64,000 nucleotides of DNA, from the NCBI GenBank assembly GCA_965197375.1, contig CBDAMZ010000010.1, forward strand, positions 739,530-803,529. Reading direction: 5' to 3'. This stretch comes from CBDAMZ01 sp965197375. Its GTDB lineage: Bacteria > Acidobacteriota > Vicinamibacteria > Vicinamibacterales > UBA8438. The position numbers and the translations under genes were made by a program. This document shows positions 18,817-28,379 of the stretch, in pieces; the stretch's first letter is position 1; every line of letters starts with the position of its first letter. The notes under the pieces are model-generated. The model saw nothing but the letters and a program-made list of their open reading frames with translations. It was not told the origin of the DNA and made no database searches.

Positions 18817-18850
18817 ATTATAGCCAACGAGCTAGCGAACGATCTCCAAG
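18817..18850 (-). promoter_or_regulatory. Likely promoter for the tRNA(CAT)-tilS unit
   Basis: A perfect TATAAT (-10) reads on the minus strand at 18822-18817, about 35 nt before the tRNA 5' end and preceded by TGGC. No good -35 hexamer sits at 17 bp spacing; the nearest TTGGAG is about 21 bp upstream. The rest of the 18783-19006 interval holds no supported gene. Confidence 0.5.
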
Positions 18851-19006
18851 GGCAAAGGTCAGAACGTGGCCAGTGTTCGCCAAGTTGATGCTTGGCAAGG
18901 CTGACCCCGCCCAATAATGCCAGCGACAGCACTAATGACGACGCCGTCCAACGCCGGGTGGCTAGCGCTACTACAAAGCCTTGACCAGGGGTAGCCAAGT
19001 CGTCCA

Positions 19007-20053
19007 CTACGTAATCAACATCGCGTCACCGTAACTGTAGAAGCGATACCGACGGCGAACGGCCTCTGCGTAGGCGGCCAAGACAGTCTCGCGACCCGCA
19101 ATAGCGCAAGCAGGGAGGAGAAGCGACGATCGCGGCAAGTGAAAGTTAGTCAACAGCGCGCCGACAACCCGGAAGTCGAACCCCGGATAGATATAGAGAT
19201 CCGTCACACCAGCCCCGGCGACTAGCCGTCCGCCACCCTGGCGCACGGACGCCTCCAGCGCCCGCGTTGTCGTCGTGCCTACCGCGACGACCCGGCGGCC
19301 TTCGTCGAGTGCCCGGTTGACACCCCGGGCAGTCGCCTCGGGGATCGCGAACCGCTCCTCTGCCACGCGATGTAACTCGATCTGATCGGTGCGCAGCGGC
19401 TCGAACGTCCCGTACCCCACGTGAAGCGTGAGGTCGGCACGAGCGATCCCCTGAGCGGCCAACCGCTCGAAGAGGCCCGTAGTGAAATGCAACCCTGCCG
19501 TCGGGGCAGCGACCGATCCGGGAGCCTTCGCGTAGACCGTCTGATACCGCCCCTGGTCGTCCGGACGGTCCGCGCGCTTGATGTAGGGTGGCAACGGCAC
19601 GTGTCCGATCGCGTCGATCACACGGTCAACATCCTGGCCGATGTCGCTCGTAAGGCGGATGGTACGGCGTCCATGAAAGTGGTGGTCGAGCACTTCAAGG
19701 TACAACCGCTGACCCGCGCCTTCGCACACCGCCCTGGTACCAATCTTTAACTTCTGCCCCGGATGAACGAGAGCGTCCCAGCGTTCCGCGTCAAGCCGGT
19801 TGAGCAGCACACACTCTACAATCCCACCACTTGGGTCGCGGCGCCCGAACAGTCGAGCCGGAAAGACATGTGTGTCGTTGACGACGACGAGATCGTCGGG
19901 CGTGAGGAGACTGGGTAGCGCGCTGACGTGATGATGCTGGAGTCGACCGGCGCGGCGGTCGAGCCATATCAGTCGGGCTTGATCGCGAGCAGCGCTAGCC
20001 TCTTGCGCGATGAGATCAACGGGCAGGTTGTAGTTGAAAAGCGAAAGGTCCAT
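19007..20053 (-). CDS. queA: S-adenosylmethionine:tRNA ribosyltransferase-isomerase QueA
   Basis: 348 residues, full length. Family motifs: FNYNLPVDLIAQ at the N-terminus, VVNDTHVFPARLFG, HVPLPPYIKR, YQTVYAKAPGSVAAPTAGLHF, LHVGYGTFEP and TNFHLPRSSLL. It transfers the ribosyl part of SAM to preQ1 in tRNA to give epoxyqueuosine. It lies 60 bp downstream of fabH. With queE and queC further along the same strand, queuosine genes are spread over one transcription direction but not contiguous. Confidence 0.97.
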   Translation of the reverse strand: MDLSLFNYNLPVDLIAQEASAARDQARLIWLDRRAGRLQHHHVSALPSLLTPDDLVVVNDTHVFPARLFGRRDPSGGIVECVLLNRLDAERWDALVHPGQKLKIGTRAVCEGAGQRLYLEVLDHHFHGRRTIRLTSDIGQDVDRVIDAIGHVPLPPYIKRADRPDDQGRYQTVYAKAPGSVAAPTAGLHFTTGLFERLAAQGIARADLTLHVGYGTFEPLRTDQIELHRVAEERFAIPEATARGVNRALDEGRRVVAVGTTTTRALEASVRQGGGRLVAGAGVTDLYIYPGFDFRVVGALLTNFHLPRSSLLLPACAIAGRETVLAAYAEAVRRRYRFYSYGDAMLIT

Positions 20054-20113
20054 CGGACCGCCGTTGACAACGACAGCGCCGCGGCTAACCGTCTCAGCGA
20101 TTTGACGCGCCGG

Positions 20114-21103
20114 TCAGCAGGCCCAGCGCAATAGTACGGCGCCCACCGTAAAACCAGCACCAACTGAGGTTAACAGAACGCGGGCCCCTTTTTTTAAGCG
20201 GCCGTCCGCGACGGCGTCGGCCAGGGCGAGCGGGATGGTCGCCGCCGTGGTGTTCCCATACCACTCGATGTTGACGACGACCTTGCTTGGGTCAAGACCT
20301 AGGCGCTCGGCCGCATAGCGGATGATACGCCGGTTGGCCTGATGCGACACGAGCAGGTCGATATCACCGACGTCCAGATTATTCTGATCTAGCACCTGCC
20401 GGCAGATCTCCTCAGTCTTACGCACGGCGAACTTGAACACAGTAGGACCGTCTTGGCGAATGTAGTGCAACCGCTGCGCGACGGTCTCGTGCGTAGCGGG
20501 ATGGAGGCTGCCACCAGCAGGCATGCAGAGCGCCTGGCCGCCGCTACCGTCCACTTCGTGCGCGAAGTCGAGGATCCCGAGCCCGTCCTCCGTGGCGGGC
20601 GACACCACGACGGCGCCGGCGCCGTCGCCGAACAGCACGGAGGTCGTGCGGTCCTTGCGGTCGGTGATGGATGACATCACGTCGACGCCAATCACTAGGA
20701 CGTATTCATGTGCGCCGGTCGCGACCATCTGCGCACCGGTCGTCAGCGCGTAGGTGAAACCTGAGCACGCTGCGCCCAGGTCGAAGCCCCAGGCATTTGA
20801 GGCTCCGAGCTTCGTCTGAACGAGGCAGGCGGTGGATGGGAAAAACATGTCCGGTGTGGTCGTAGCTACGACGATGAACCCGATGTCGTCTGGTGTCAGA
20901 CCCGCCCGCCTGATGGCGCAAACCGCCGCCGCCTGGGCGAGATCAGACGAGGCGACGCCGTCGTCGACGATGTGTCGCTCGCGGATACCGGTGCGCTTTA
21001 AGATCCACTCGTCTGACGTGTCGATCTGCTTCTCCAGGTCGGCGTTGGTTAGGACGCGTGGCGGCACGTAGGTCGCCAGTGAAGCAATGCGGGCAAGACG
21101 CAT
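20114..21103 (-). CDS. fabH: 3-oxoacyl-[acyl-carrier-protein] synthase III
   Basis: 329 residues from ATG 21103 (MRLARIASLATYVPPRVL). An in-frame upstream start adds 27 Gly/Arg-rich residues of unlikely relevance. The catalytic triad is visible: Cys in DLGAACSGF, His in SHQANRRI and Asn in EWYGNTTAA. TDRKDRTTSVLFGDGAGA is also typical. It starts fatty acid synthesis by condensing acetyl-CoA with malonyl-ACP. It stands alone, without plsX or fabD, between ruvB and queA. Confidence 0.96.
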   Translation of the reverse strand: MRLARIASLATYVPPRVLTNADLEKQIDTSDEWILKRTGIRERHIVDDGVASSDLAQAAAVCAIRRAGLTPDDIGFIVVATTTPDMFFPSTACLVQTKLGASNAWGFDLGAACSGFTYALTTGAQMVATGAHEYVLVIGVDVMSSITDRKDRTTSVLFGDGAGAVVVSPATEDGLGILDFAHEVDGSGGQALCMPAGGSLHPATHETVAQRLHYIRQDGPTVFKFAVRKTEEICRQVLDQNNLDVGDIDLLVSHQANRRIIRYAAERLGLDPSKVVVNIEWYGNTTAATIPLALADAVADGRLKKGARVLLTSVGAGFTVGAVLLRWAC

Positions 21104-21220
21104 CGTCCGACCCCCCGCCAGCCGTCCGCTGCCCCCTCCTGTCACACCGCTTCGTCCTTCCCTGACACGCCGGCCCTTCGACAAACGCCCATCCGAGAAG
21201 CTCCGGGTAGACCCCCTAGC

Positions 21221-22240
21221 TCACAAGAGCTTGGGGTGACGTTCCGGCGCCGTTAGTCCGAAATAGTCGTACGCCCGTGCCGTTGCCACACGCCCGCGCG
21301 GCGTCCGATCGAGAAAGCCTACTTGAATGAGGAACGGCTCGTAGATGTCTTCGATTGCTTCCTTTTCTTCGCTGATGGCAGCCGCAATACTATTCAATCC
21401 AACTGGCCCACCGCCAAATTTGTCGATGATGGCCCGAAGCAACCGCCGGTCCGCTTCATCGAACCCGTTGTCGTCTACCTCGAGTAGCTCAAGCGCCCGC
21501 TTCGCCACGTCGAGCACAATGGCGCCGTTGGCCCGGACCTCAGCATAGTCTCGTACGCGCCGCAGTAGGCGATTGGCGACCCGTGGGGTGCCACGCGCGC
21601 GCCGGGCGAGCTCGCGTGTCGCCGCCTCGTCAATTGGCACGCCGAGGATGCGCGCGGAGCGTCCAACGATTTCGCATAGATCATCGTCGGTATAGAAATC
21701 GAGTCGATGGACGATGCCGAACCGCGCGCGAAGCGGCGAGGTGAGCAAGCCCGCGCGCGTCGTGGCTCCGATCAACGTAAACTGTTGCAACGGAACCTTA
21801 ACCGACCGGGCTCCTGGCCCCTGTCCAATGACGATATCGAGCTCGTAATCCTCCATCGCGGGGTAGAGGATTTCCTCGATCGCCGGGCTCATGCGATGGA
21901 TTTCGTCAATAAACAGCACCTCGTGCTCTTTAAGATTCGTCAAGAGCCCAGCAAGGTCTCCAGGCTTCTCTAAGACCGGTCCAGCAGTACCGCGCACCTG
22001 CACACCGAGCTCGTGTGCGATCACGTGCGCGAGCGTCGTCTTACCAAGACCCGGTGGCCCATAGAGGAGAACGTGATCGAGCGCCTCGTGGCGATTACGG
22101 GTCGCGGTAATGGACACGGTCAGGTTTTCGCGGAGCCGATTCTGACCGATGTAATCGTTCAGCGTTCGTGGACGAAGGCCAGCCTCGTATGGAACCTCGT
22201 CATCGATCCGAACCGAGCTCGAGATTCTGTTCGATGTCAT
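21221..22240 (-). CDS. ruvB: Holliday junction branch migration ATPase RuvB
   Basis: 339 residues, full length. Walker A is [11 protein letters not shown], Walker B is LFIDEIHRM, sensor 1 is GATTRAG, and the C-terminal winged helix includes [12 protein letters not shown]. RuvB hexamers drive branch migration on junctions bound by RuvA. It lies 59 bp downstream of ruvA in the conserved yebC-ruvC-ruvA-ruvB order. Confidence 0.98.
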   Translation of the reverse strand: MTSNRISSSVRIDDEVPYEAGLRPRTLNDYIGQNRLRENLTVSITATRNRHEALDHVLLYGPPGLGKTTLAHVIAHELGVQVRGTAGPVLEKPGDLAGLLTNLKEHEVLFIDEIHRMSPAIEEILYPAMEDYELDIVIGQGPGARSVKVPLQQFTLIGATTRAGLLTSPLRARFGIVHRLDFYTDDDLCEIVGRSARILGVPIDEAATRELARRARGTPRVANRLLRRVRDYAEVRANGAIVLDVAKRALELLEVDDNGFDEADRRLLRAIIDKFGGGPVGLNSIAAAISEEKEAIEDIYEPFLIQVGFLDRTPRGRVATARAYDYFGLTAPERHPKLL

Positions 22241-22299
22241 TGTCGCCGTTACATTCTAGTGTCTAGGATGGCGGATCGGCAGAGCGATTGAGCCCTTTA

Positions 22300-22893
22300 C
22301 TAGTTGGCCAGTTCGCGAAGTGCCTGTCGTAACGTCTGCTCGAAGGTGCCGTTGTCCGCCTTGAGTGCCGCGTCCACGGCACGTTCCGCTAGAGGACGCT
22401 GGTACCCCAAGTTCAACAACGCAGACAGCACGTCGCCGCGCAGGTCCAGACCCGACGCGGGAGCCCCCCCTTCCGCCGCCGCCTCCACGGTGGTCGGCAA
22501 CTTGTCTTTCAGCTCCAGGACGATTCGCTCAGCCGTTTTCTTGCCAACTCCTGGGATCCCCGTGAGCCGCGCCACATTACTATCGCGTACGGCGCGCACA
22601 AAATCCGGTGGCTCGATGCCAGAGAGTACCGCCAAAGCTAGCCGTGGGCCGACGCCGCTGATGGCGATCAGCCGCTCGAAGAGGTCAAGCTCGAGCTTGG
22701 TCGCAAACCCGAACAGTGCCAACGTTTCCTCACGAACGTGGGTGTGAACGCGCAGTGACACGTCCGAACCCGTCTCGCCCAACTCGTAGAAGGTCGACAG
22801 CGGCACGTAGACCTCGTACCCGAGCCCGTTGACATCAACGACCAGGCGGCTGGGCTGCTTGTCGACGAGACGCCCGCAAAGGCGTGCGATCAT
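22300..22893 (-). CDS. ruvA: Holliday junction DNA helicase subunit RuvA
   Basis: 197 residues. The N-terminal OB fold (MIARLCGRLVDKQPSRLVVDVNGLGYEV) is followed by two helix-hairpin-helix motifs (ISGVGPRLALAVLSG, IPGVGKKTAERIVLEL) and a C-terminal RuvB-binding domain after a short flexible linker. Tetramers bind four-way junctions and load RuvB. The ATG overlaps the ruvC stop by 4 bp. Confidence 0.97.
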   Translation of the reverse strand: MIARLCGRLVDKQPSRLVVDVNGLGYEVYVPLSTFYELGETGSDVSLRVHTHVREETLALFGFATKLELDLFERLIAISGVGPRLALAVLSGIEPPDFVRAVRDSNVARLTGIPGVGKKTAERIVLELKDKLPTTVEAAAEGGAPASGLDLRGDVLSALLNLGYQRPLAERAVDAALKADNGTFEQTLRQALRELAN

Positions 22894-23450
22894 GACCCAG
22901 ATCGGTCGGCGCGCGGGCGATAGCGCCGCCAGCTCCTCGCAGCAGGCGATCGTTCGCCAAGGCTGACATGGTCAATGGCCGGTTCGAGTAAGTGTGAATG
23001 GCAAACGGCCACAGCCAGAGCGTCGGAAACATCGAGCGGGGACGGCGGCTGATCAAGACCGAGCAGCAATACAATCATCTGTTGCACCTGCCGCTTGTCA
23101 GCCCGTCCGTACCCGACGACCGCTCGTTTGACCTCGGCCGGCGAGTACTCCGAAACAGGCACCCCCATTTTAGATGCCGCCAGCATCACGACGCCACGCA
23201 CATGACCGAGTCTCAACGCGCTGCGCGCGTTACGCGCATAAAAAATATCTTCGATCGCCACAATCTTCGGTTGGTGGTGGCGCAGAAGCTTCGAGAGCCC
23301 GTTATAAATAAACAGCAATTTGTCAGGAAAGGTCGCGCGGCTGGGAGCGGCGAGCGCGCCACAGGTAATAACGCGATGCCGGCTGCCATCCGTCTCGATG
23401 CAGCCGTACCCGGTGCGATCGGAACCGGGGTCAACCCCAAGGATTCTCAC
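22890..23450 (-). CDS. ruvC: Holliday junction resolvase RuvC
   Basis: 186 residues from GTG 23450 (VRILGVDPGSDRTGYG), which overlaps the yebC stop as GTGA. A longer in-frame start would lie inside yebC. Catalytic acidic residues are seen in GVDPGS (Asp), AIEDIFYARN (Glu) and DVSDALAVAVCH (Asp pair). It cleaves Holliday junctions symmetrically with RuvAB. The C-terminus is a basic, low-complexity tail. Confidence 0.96.
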   Translation of the reverse strand: MRILGVDPGSDRTGYGCIETDGSRHRVITCGALAAPSRATFPDKLLFIYNGLSKLLRHHQPKIVAIEDIFYARNARSALRLGHVRGVVMLAASKMGVPVSEYSPAEVKRAVVGYGRADKRQVQQMIVLLLGLDQPPSPLDVSDALAVAVCHSHLLEPAIDHVSLGERSPAARSWRRYRPRADRSGS

Positions 23451-24196
23451 GCCAGCGAGGCCTCGAGCTCCTTCGCCGAAATATCGAAGTTGGACCAAAC
23501 ACGCTGCACGTCGTCGTGGTCCTCCAGCACTTCCATTAACTTGATCATCTGCTGTGCGGTCTTGCCTTCGAGCTTGATGTAGCTCTGCGGCACTTGCGCA
23601 ACCTGAGCCGTTAACGGCTCGGCGCCGACACCTTTGACCGCAGCAAGTACCTGCTCGAAGGCTTCTGGCGCACTCACGATCTCCCAGTTGTCTTCATCTT
23701 CCTGGAAGTCGTCAGCCCCGGAGTCGATCGCGGTGGTCATCAAGGTCTCCTCGTCAACCTGGCCTTTCTCGACCACGATGTAGCCACGCTTGCTAAACAT
23801 CCACGCCACAGAGTTTGATGTGCCGAGGTTGCCGCCATGTTTCGATAGCAGATGCCGGATGTCGCCAACTGCGCGGTTGGTGTTGTCGGTTACCACTTCA
23901 ATTAAGAGCGCGACACCGCTCGGTCCATAGGCTTCGTAGGTGACCTCTTCGTACGACACCCCAGGCTCCTCGCCAGTGCCACGCCGGATCGCACGTTTGA
24001 TGTTTTCGGCCGGCATGTTTGCCGCCTTCGCGTCGGCAATGACTGTACGGAGTCTCGGGTTGCTGTCCGGATCGCCGCCGCCATCACGCGACGCGACCGT
24101 CAGCTCTTTGATGATACGAGTGAAGAGCTTGCCACGCTTTGCGTCGGCCGCGCCCTTCTTATGCTTGATCGAACTCCACTTAGAATGGCCTGACAT
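23447..24196 (-). CDS. yebC: YebC/PmpR family protein
   Basis: 249 residues from ATG 24196 (MSGHSKWSSIKHKKGAADAK), the invariant family start. Upstream in-frame sequence is non-conserved. The three-domain fold is supported by NMPAENIKRAIRRGTG, YEAYGPSGVALLIE and NTNRAVGDIRHLLSKHGG. Family members act as transcription regulators or assist translation through poly-proline stretches. The role here is not clear from sequence. It heads the ruvCAB cluster. Confidence 0.95.
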   Translation of the reverse strand: MSGHSKWSSIKHKKGAADAKRGKLFTRIIKELTVASRDGGGDPDSNPRLRTVIADAKAANMPAENIKRAIRRGTGEEPGVSYEEVTYEAYGPSGVALLIEVVTDNTNRAVGDIRHLLSKHGGNLGTSNSVAWMFSKRGYIVVEKGQVDEETLMTTAIDSGADDFQEDEDNWEIVSAPEAFEQVLAAVKGVGAEPLTAQVAQVPQSYIKLEGKTAQQMIKLMEVLEDHDDVQRVWSNFDISAKELEASLA

Positions 24197-24353
24197 ACAG
24201 AATCGGCTCCGGGAGGTAACGGTGCGGTAGCTATTATCGCAAAAGTGCCTCGGGGCCGCTATGCGTGCAGCCGAAGCCTCGCGCGAGCCACCTTCTGCAC
24301 GCCGGACAGCGGTGGGACCGCCAACAAAGACCTCCGGGGCGCGTCTCCCCAGA

Positions 24354-25142
24354 TCACCGGCGCTGAGCCAAGACGACCCAGACGTCCGCATCCGGCGCCC
24401 AGCGCTCTCCCCGATAGTCACCAAGGACGGCGTCGATCCGAAACCCCGCGCGCTCAAGACGTCGCGTGAGCTGCGGAACGGTCAGCGTGCGAAACGCCAG
24501 CGAGAAACGATGCGTCTCGCGCCGGCTACCCAACCGCTCGACGAATTCCTGGTCGAAGATGGCCAGCTGGCGACGACGATCCTGACGCACCGACTCGATC
24601 AGTGTAACGTGGCGACCGCCATGCGCCTGGCCCCGGAGAGTCGCTCGGCGACGGTATTCCTGCCACCGCAGTAGGTCAGGCACCAGGTCGATTGCAAACA
24701 TCCCGCCGCGTGGGAGCGCGCCGGCCACCGCCTCGAGCGTCGACGTGAGGTCGGTCTCCCTCAACAACGACTGGAGCATCCCGTATGGGGCCATCACCAA
24801 CTGGAATCGCAATCGGCGTCGAAACGGTAAGGCTCGGATATCACCACGAACCACTGTGGCGCGCGTGCCCAGACGCGCGCGCCGAAGACGCCTCCGTAGA
24901 TGGCTCAGCATTTGTGCCGAGCGGTCGATGCCGACGAAGCGATCCACCACCCGCGCCACCGGCACTGAGAGTCGCCCCGTTCCACACCCGAGCTCGAGCA
25001 CCGGCCCGTCGATACGTCGCGCAAGATCGACCCAAAACCGAACGTCACGCCGGCCGAGCGTCCGAGCGTTCTCCCAGTCGTAGAACGAGGCATAATCGTC
25101 CCAACCGTGCCAACCTTGCGTGGATTGTTTGCGGGTTATCAC
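24354..25142 (-). CDS. Class I SAM-dependent methyltransferase
   Basis: 262 residues from GTG 25142. The SAM-binding motif I is VLELGCGTGRLSVPVA, followed by GIDRSAQML (motif II) and RGDIRALPFRRRLRFQLVMAPYG (motif post II to III). WDDYASFYDWENA before the fold is typical of small-molecule methyltransferases of the Methyltransf_25 type. The substrate cannot be inferred. It is unusually Arg-rich and is separated from yebC by 157 bp with no visible gene. It is divergent from the DUF2231 gene (68 bp apart). Confidence 0.85.
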   Translation of the reverse strand: MITRKQSTQGWHGWDDYASFYDWENARTLGRRDVRFWVDLARRIDGPVLELGCGTGRLSVPVARVVDRFVGIDRSAQMLSHLRRRLRRARLGTRATVVRGDIRALPFRRRLRFQLVMAPYGMLQSLLRETDLTSTLEAVAGALPRGGMFAIDLVPDLLRWQEYRRRATLRGQAHGGRHVTLIESVRQDRRRQLAIFDQEFVERLGSRRETHRFSLAFRTLTVPQLTRRLERAGFRIDAVLGDYRGERWAPDADVWVVLAQRR

Positions 25143-25210
25143 AGATTCGTTGGAAAGCTCCCGACACGACCAACTATTATAGGATTGAGTCCTGAGATTA
25201 CGGAGGAAAC

Positions 25211-26284
25211 ATGTCGCTTGCTCCGGATTGGGCGCCGAACATCCATCCGCTCGTCGTCCATTTCCCGATCGCCCTGCTCATCGCCGCGGTCGTCGTCGAC
25301 CTCATCAGCCTGTTGATGCATCGACGGAAGGGGATACGGGACGCCGCCACTTGGTTGTACTGCACGGGCGCAGCCGCTGCGATCATCGCTTACTTCACGG
25401 GACGCAATGCTGCCGATACGATGCTGCTGCCAGCCGAGGTCAGCCCGCTCGTCGACAAACACTCGGACTGGGCCTTCCGCACAATCTGGTTCTTTGTCTT
25501 CTTCGCGTCGGCTCGCCTGGCGGTATCGTACATCCTGAAACCGAGAATTCCGATCTTGGTCAGCACATTCGTCGTAGCGCTTATCGGGATCGGGTTGCTA
25601 TTCGAAACGGCTGATCATGGCGGGCAACTTGTTTTCCAGCACGGGCTCGGCGTGCGCGCGATCACAACCGATGCAGTGTCTGAAGAGTTCGTTGAAGCGA
25701 GTGAGGCGCCGATCGATCCAGGTCTCATCGATCTCGACAACGGGTCGTGGGTTTGGCGACCGGCGCAGGGTGCGGATACCGTACTGACCAATCAGTTCAC
25801 CTGGTTAGAAAACGACGTATCACACGTAGCGCCGGATATCGTCTCGGACGCAGCCAAGGGCCCGGTGCTCGGGCTCCATCCGAACGGTACGCCAGTGCTC
25901 TTCGTCGGTGGCAATGCGGTGGGCGGTATTCAGGCGGACGTGCACCTCAACCTCAACGCGTTCGTCGGAACGGTAATGCTCGTGCATCACGTCCAGGACG
26001 CGCAGACGTTCGACTTCCTTTCGATCAACGGCAGCGTGGTCAAGCTCGGACGCCTGGAGAACGGCGAGGGTACCGTATTCGAGGAACACCCGCTCGGCGA
26101 CACCGCTGGCTGGCTTGAACTCAGGGTCTACGGGGGCGACGGGCACTTCCGCGGCTACGTGAACGGCGAGCTGATGACACACGGCCACGCGAGGAATCTC
26201 GAGCCGGGGCCCTTCGGCCTGCGGATCGACGGGACCGGCACGGTACTCATCGAGCGGATGCAAGTACAGGCAGTTGTTGAGTGA
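25211..26284 (+). CDS. DUF2231 membrane protein fused to a beta-sandwich domain
   Basis: 357 residues; ATG 25211 follows GGAGGAAAC. The N-terminal half is a DUF2231 module with four transmembrane helices (about residues 15-35, 48-65, 85-105 and 113-130), including HPLVVHFPIALL with its conserved His pair. After about residue 160 comes a soluble C-terminal region resembling concanavalin-like (DUF1080/LamG-type) sheets. Signs are GLHPNGTPVLFVGGN, HHVQDAQTFDFLSIN, LELRVYGGDGHFRGYVNG and GPFGLRIDGTGTVLIERM. The His residues in DUF2231 could bind heme or metal. The fusion is not one I can name. Its stop overlaps an in-frame GTG of the next reading frame. Confidence 0.8.
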   Translation: MSLAPDWAPNIHPLVVHFPIALLIAAVVVDLISLLMHRRKGIRDAATWLYCTGAAAAIIAYFTGRNAADTMLLPAEVSPLVDKHSDWAFRTIWFFVFFASARLAVSYILKPRIPILVSTFVVALIGIGLLFETADHGGQLVFQHGLGVRAITTDAVSEEFVEASEAPIDPGLIDLDNGSWVWRPAQGADTVLTNQFTWLENDVSHVAPDIVSDAAKGPVLGLHPNGTPVLFVGGNAVGGIQADVHLNLNAFVGTVMLVHHVQDAQTFDFLSINGSVVKLGRLENGEGTVFEEHPLGDTAGWLELRVYGGDGHFRGYVNGELMTHGHARNLEPGPFGLRIDGTGTVLIERMQVQAVVE

Positions 26285-26478
26285 GACAGCAAGACAAGAG
26301 GGTCAGCCTGTCGGGTCAGGCCAAAAAGACCGACTGCCCGGCAGTTCCGAACCTGCTAGACATCACAGTGGATGACCGGGAGATCAAAGACATGGTGCCG
26401 GTGAGTCAACAAGGGTTCGGCTGGCGTGTGAGGGAATCAGCGGGAGCCAGACGGCGGGTCGCGATCCGACAGAGACTC

Positions 26479-27801
26479 ATGAGGCGAGTGAGCACGTGCA
26501 TCCTTGGCGTGATAGTTGGTGCGGCAGCCAGCATCAGTGCCGCCGATAACTGGCCCTCGTTCTTGGGCCCCAACAACCAGACTGTCGCCAACCATCCCAA
26601 CCTGCCTGAGTCCTGGAGCACGACTGAGAACGTCGCGTGGAAAACCGCCATCCCAGGCCTCGGCTGGAGCTCGCCGATCGTCTGGGACGATCGTGTGTTT
26701 GTCACATCTGTCATCAGCGACGGGGACGTCGAAAAGCCCATCGGCGGCCTCTACCGCGGCGGCGAGCGCGACATCCCGACGGACGCCCACCACTGGAGGA
26801 TGTACGCAATCGACCTCAACGGCGGTGCCATCCTGTGGGAACGTGAGCTCCATAGCAGCAAGCCAGCCTCTGAACATCACGTCAAGAACACCTTCGCCTC
26901 CGAGACCCCGGTAACCGATGGGGGGCAGCTCTACGTTCGCTTCGGCAACGTAGGCATCTTCTGCCTCGACATGAACGGCTCGCTCCTGTGGTCAGTGAAG
27001 ACCCCCGTGCGCAAGATGCGGAATGGGTGGGGCACCGCGTCGTCACCGGCGCTGCACGACGGTCGTCTCTATGTCGTCGACGACAACGACGAGCAGTCGT
27101 ACATCGTGGCCCTCAGCGCAGAAACAGGTACCGAGATCTGGCGCACGAACCGGGACGAGGGCAGCAACTGGTCGACCCCGTTCATCTGGAAGAACGAGCT
27201 GCGAACCGAGATCGTGACGACCGGCACCAACAAGGTTCGTTCCTACGATCTGGACGGCAACCTGCTGTGGGAACTGACTGGAATGTCATCAATCACCGTA
27301 CCGACTCCGTTTGCCGAGTTTGGGATCTTGTACCTCAGCTCGGGTTATGTCGGGGATCAACAACGACCGGTCTTCGCCATCCGGCCTGGTGCAAGTGGTG
27401 ATATTTCGCTTGGCGACGCCAAGCTCAGTAACGAGTTTGTCGTCTGGTCACAGCCGCAGGCTGCACCTTACAACACGTCGCCACTTATTTACGACGCCTA
27501 CTACTACACGTTGCTCGACCGAGGCATGATGACGGCGCACGACGCCCGCACGGGCGAAGTGGTCTACGACCGCAAGCGGATCAAGGTCGGTGAGGGCTTC
27601 ACCTCGTCGCCCTGGGCGTACCACGACAAAATCTTTGCGCTCAGCGAGGAAGGCACGACCTATGTGATCAGGGCGGGACCCGAGTTCGAGGTGCTAGCGG
27701 AGAACTTCCTCGACGAATTCACAATGGCTACACCGGCCATCGTCGGAGACAGTCTCATCATCCGGACAACCGGGCATCTATACAAGATTCGCAAGCAATA
27801 G
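26479..27801 (+). CDS. Secreted PQQ-binding-like beta-propeller protein
   Basis: 440 residues from ATG 26479, which begins a clear signal peptide (MRRVSTCILGVIVGAAASISAADNWPSF). An in-frame GTG at 26281 overlaps the previous stop and would add 66 non-conserved residues. The mature protein has repeated blades with W-x-T/S motifs (ENVAWKTAIPGLGWSSPIVWDDRVF, GAILWERELHS, GTEIWRTNRDEGSNWSTPFIW), as in outer-membrane BamB-like and PQQ dehydrogenase-like propellers. No catalytic residues are assignable. Such proteins are abundant in Acidobacteriota and Planctomycetes. It is probably co-transcribed with the DUF2231 gene. Confidence 0.82.
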   Translation: MRRVSTCILGVIVGAAASISAADNWPSFLGPNNQTVANHPNLPESWSTTENVAWKTAIPGLGWSSPIVWDDRVFVTSVISDGDVEKPIGGLYRGGERDIPTDAHHWRMYAIDLNGGAILWERELHSSKPASEHHVKNTFASETPVTDGGQLYVRFGNVGIFCLDMNGSLLWSVKTPVRKMRNGWGTASSPALHDGRLYVVDDNDEQSYIVALSAETGTEIWRTNRDEGSNWSTPFIWKNELRTEIVTTGTNKVRSYDLDGNLLWELTGMSSITVPTPFAEFGILYLSSGYVGDQQRPVFAIRPGASGDISLGDAKLSNEFVVWSQPQAAPYNTSPLIYDAYYYTLLDRGMMTAHDARTGEVVYDRKRIKVGEGFTSSPWAYHDKIFALSEEGTTYVIRAGPEFEVLAENFLDEFTMATPAIVGDSLIIRTTGHLYKIRKQ

Positions 27802-27863
27802 GTTTTGTTGTTCGGACGGTGAGCAACTGGTTCGCTCAGGCCTTGGTGTTTTGAAGCGGGATA

Positions 27864-28346
27864 CTAGGACAGACCCTCCAGCCGCTTGGCCATCTGGATG
27901 AAGACGATACCGTTAACCGTCCGTTCGGGGCCGGTCTGGCGAAAGCCAAGCTTCTCATAGGCAGGCACGCCGTAGCGGGAGGAGTTGACGGTCACGCGCT
28001 CGAGGTTCTGGGTTTTCGTTCGCGCCTCGGCGAGTGCCCGTCTCAGTAGCTCCTTCGCAATGCCATGATGTTGATACTGCTTGTCCACGAATAGCAAGGC
28101 GACGTGATTGTTCTGCCTGATTTCGATCATCCCGATCGGCCTTTCATCAGCAACCGCGACCAGCACGAAGTGATCGGCCTGCGTTCGCTGCTCTAACGCT
28201 TCGGGCTCTACGTACTGGTAAAACTCCCCGACACCCTGCTGTGTGTACTCGGGCCCGATGAATTCGTCGAACGAGGCCCGGACGAGCCGGGATACGCTCG
28301 CAGCCTCGGCTGGCTCCATGATTCGGTAACTGATGGCGTCTGACAT
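27864..28346 (-). CDS. GNAT family N-acetyltransferase
   Basis: 160 residues. The acetyl-CoA binding region is VALLFVDKQYQHHGIAKELLRRA (motif A with Q-x-x-G-I/A), followed by VTVNSSRYGVPAYEKLGFRQTGPERTVNGI (motif B and C-terminal strand), as in many small-molecule or peptide acetyltransferases. The acceptor is unknown. It stands alone between two propeller genes and is convergent with the upstream one (62 bp apart). Confidence 0.88.
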   Translation of the reverse strand: MSDAISYRIMEPAEAASVSRLVRASFDEFIGPEYTQQGVGEFYQYVEPEALEQRTQADHFVLVAVADERPIGMIEIRQNNHVALLFVDKQYQHHGIAKELLRRALAEARTKTQNLERVTVNSSRYGVPAYEKLGFRQTGPERTVNGIVFIQMAKRLEGLS

Positions 28347-28379
28347 GAACGGGGTGGCCTCGCCACAGGCTCGGCGCGC

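Noticed and set aside
18564..19007. 147-codon minus-strand frame across the tRNA gene and the tilS start
   Set aside because: It reads straight through the tRNA and into tilS in another frame, with no protein-like conservation.
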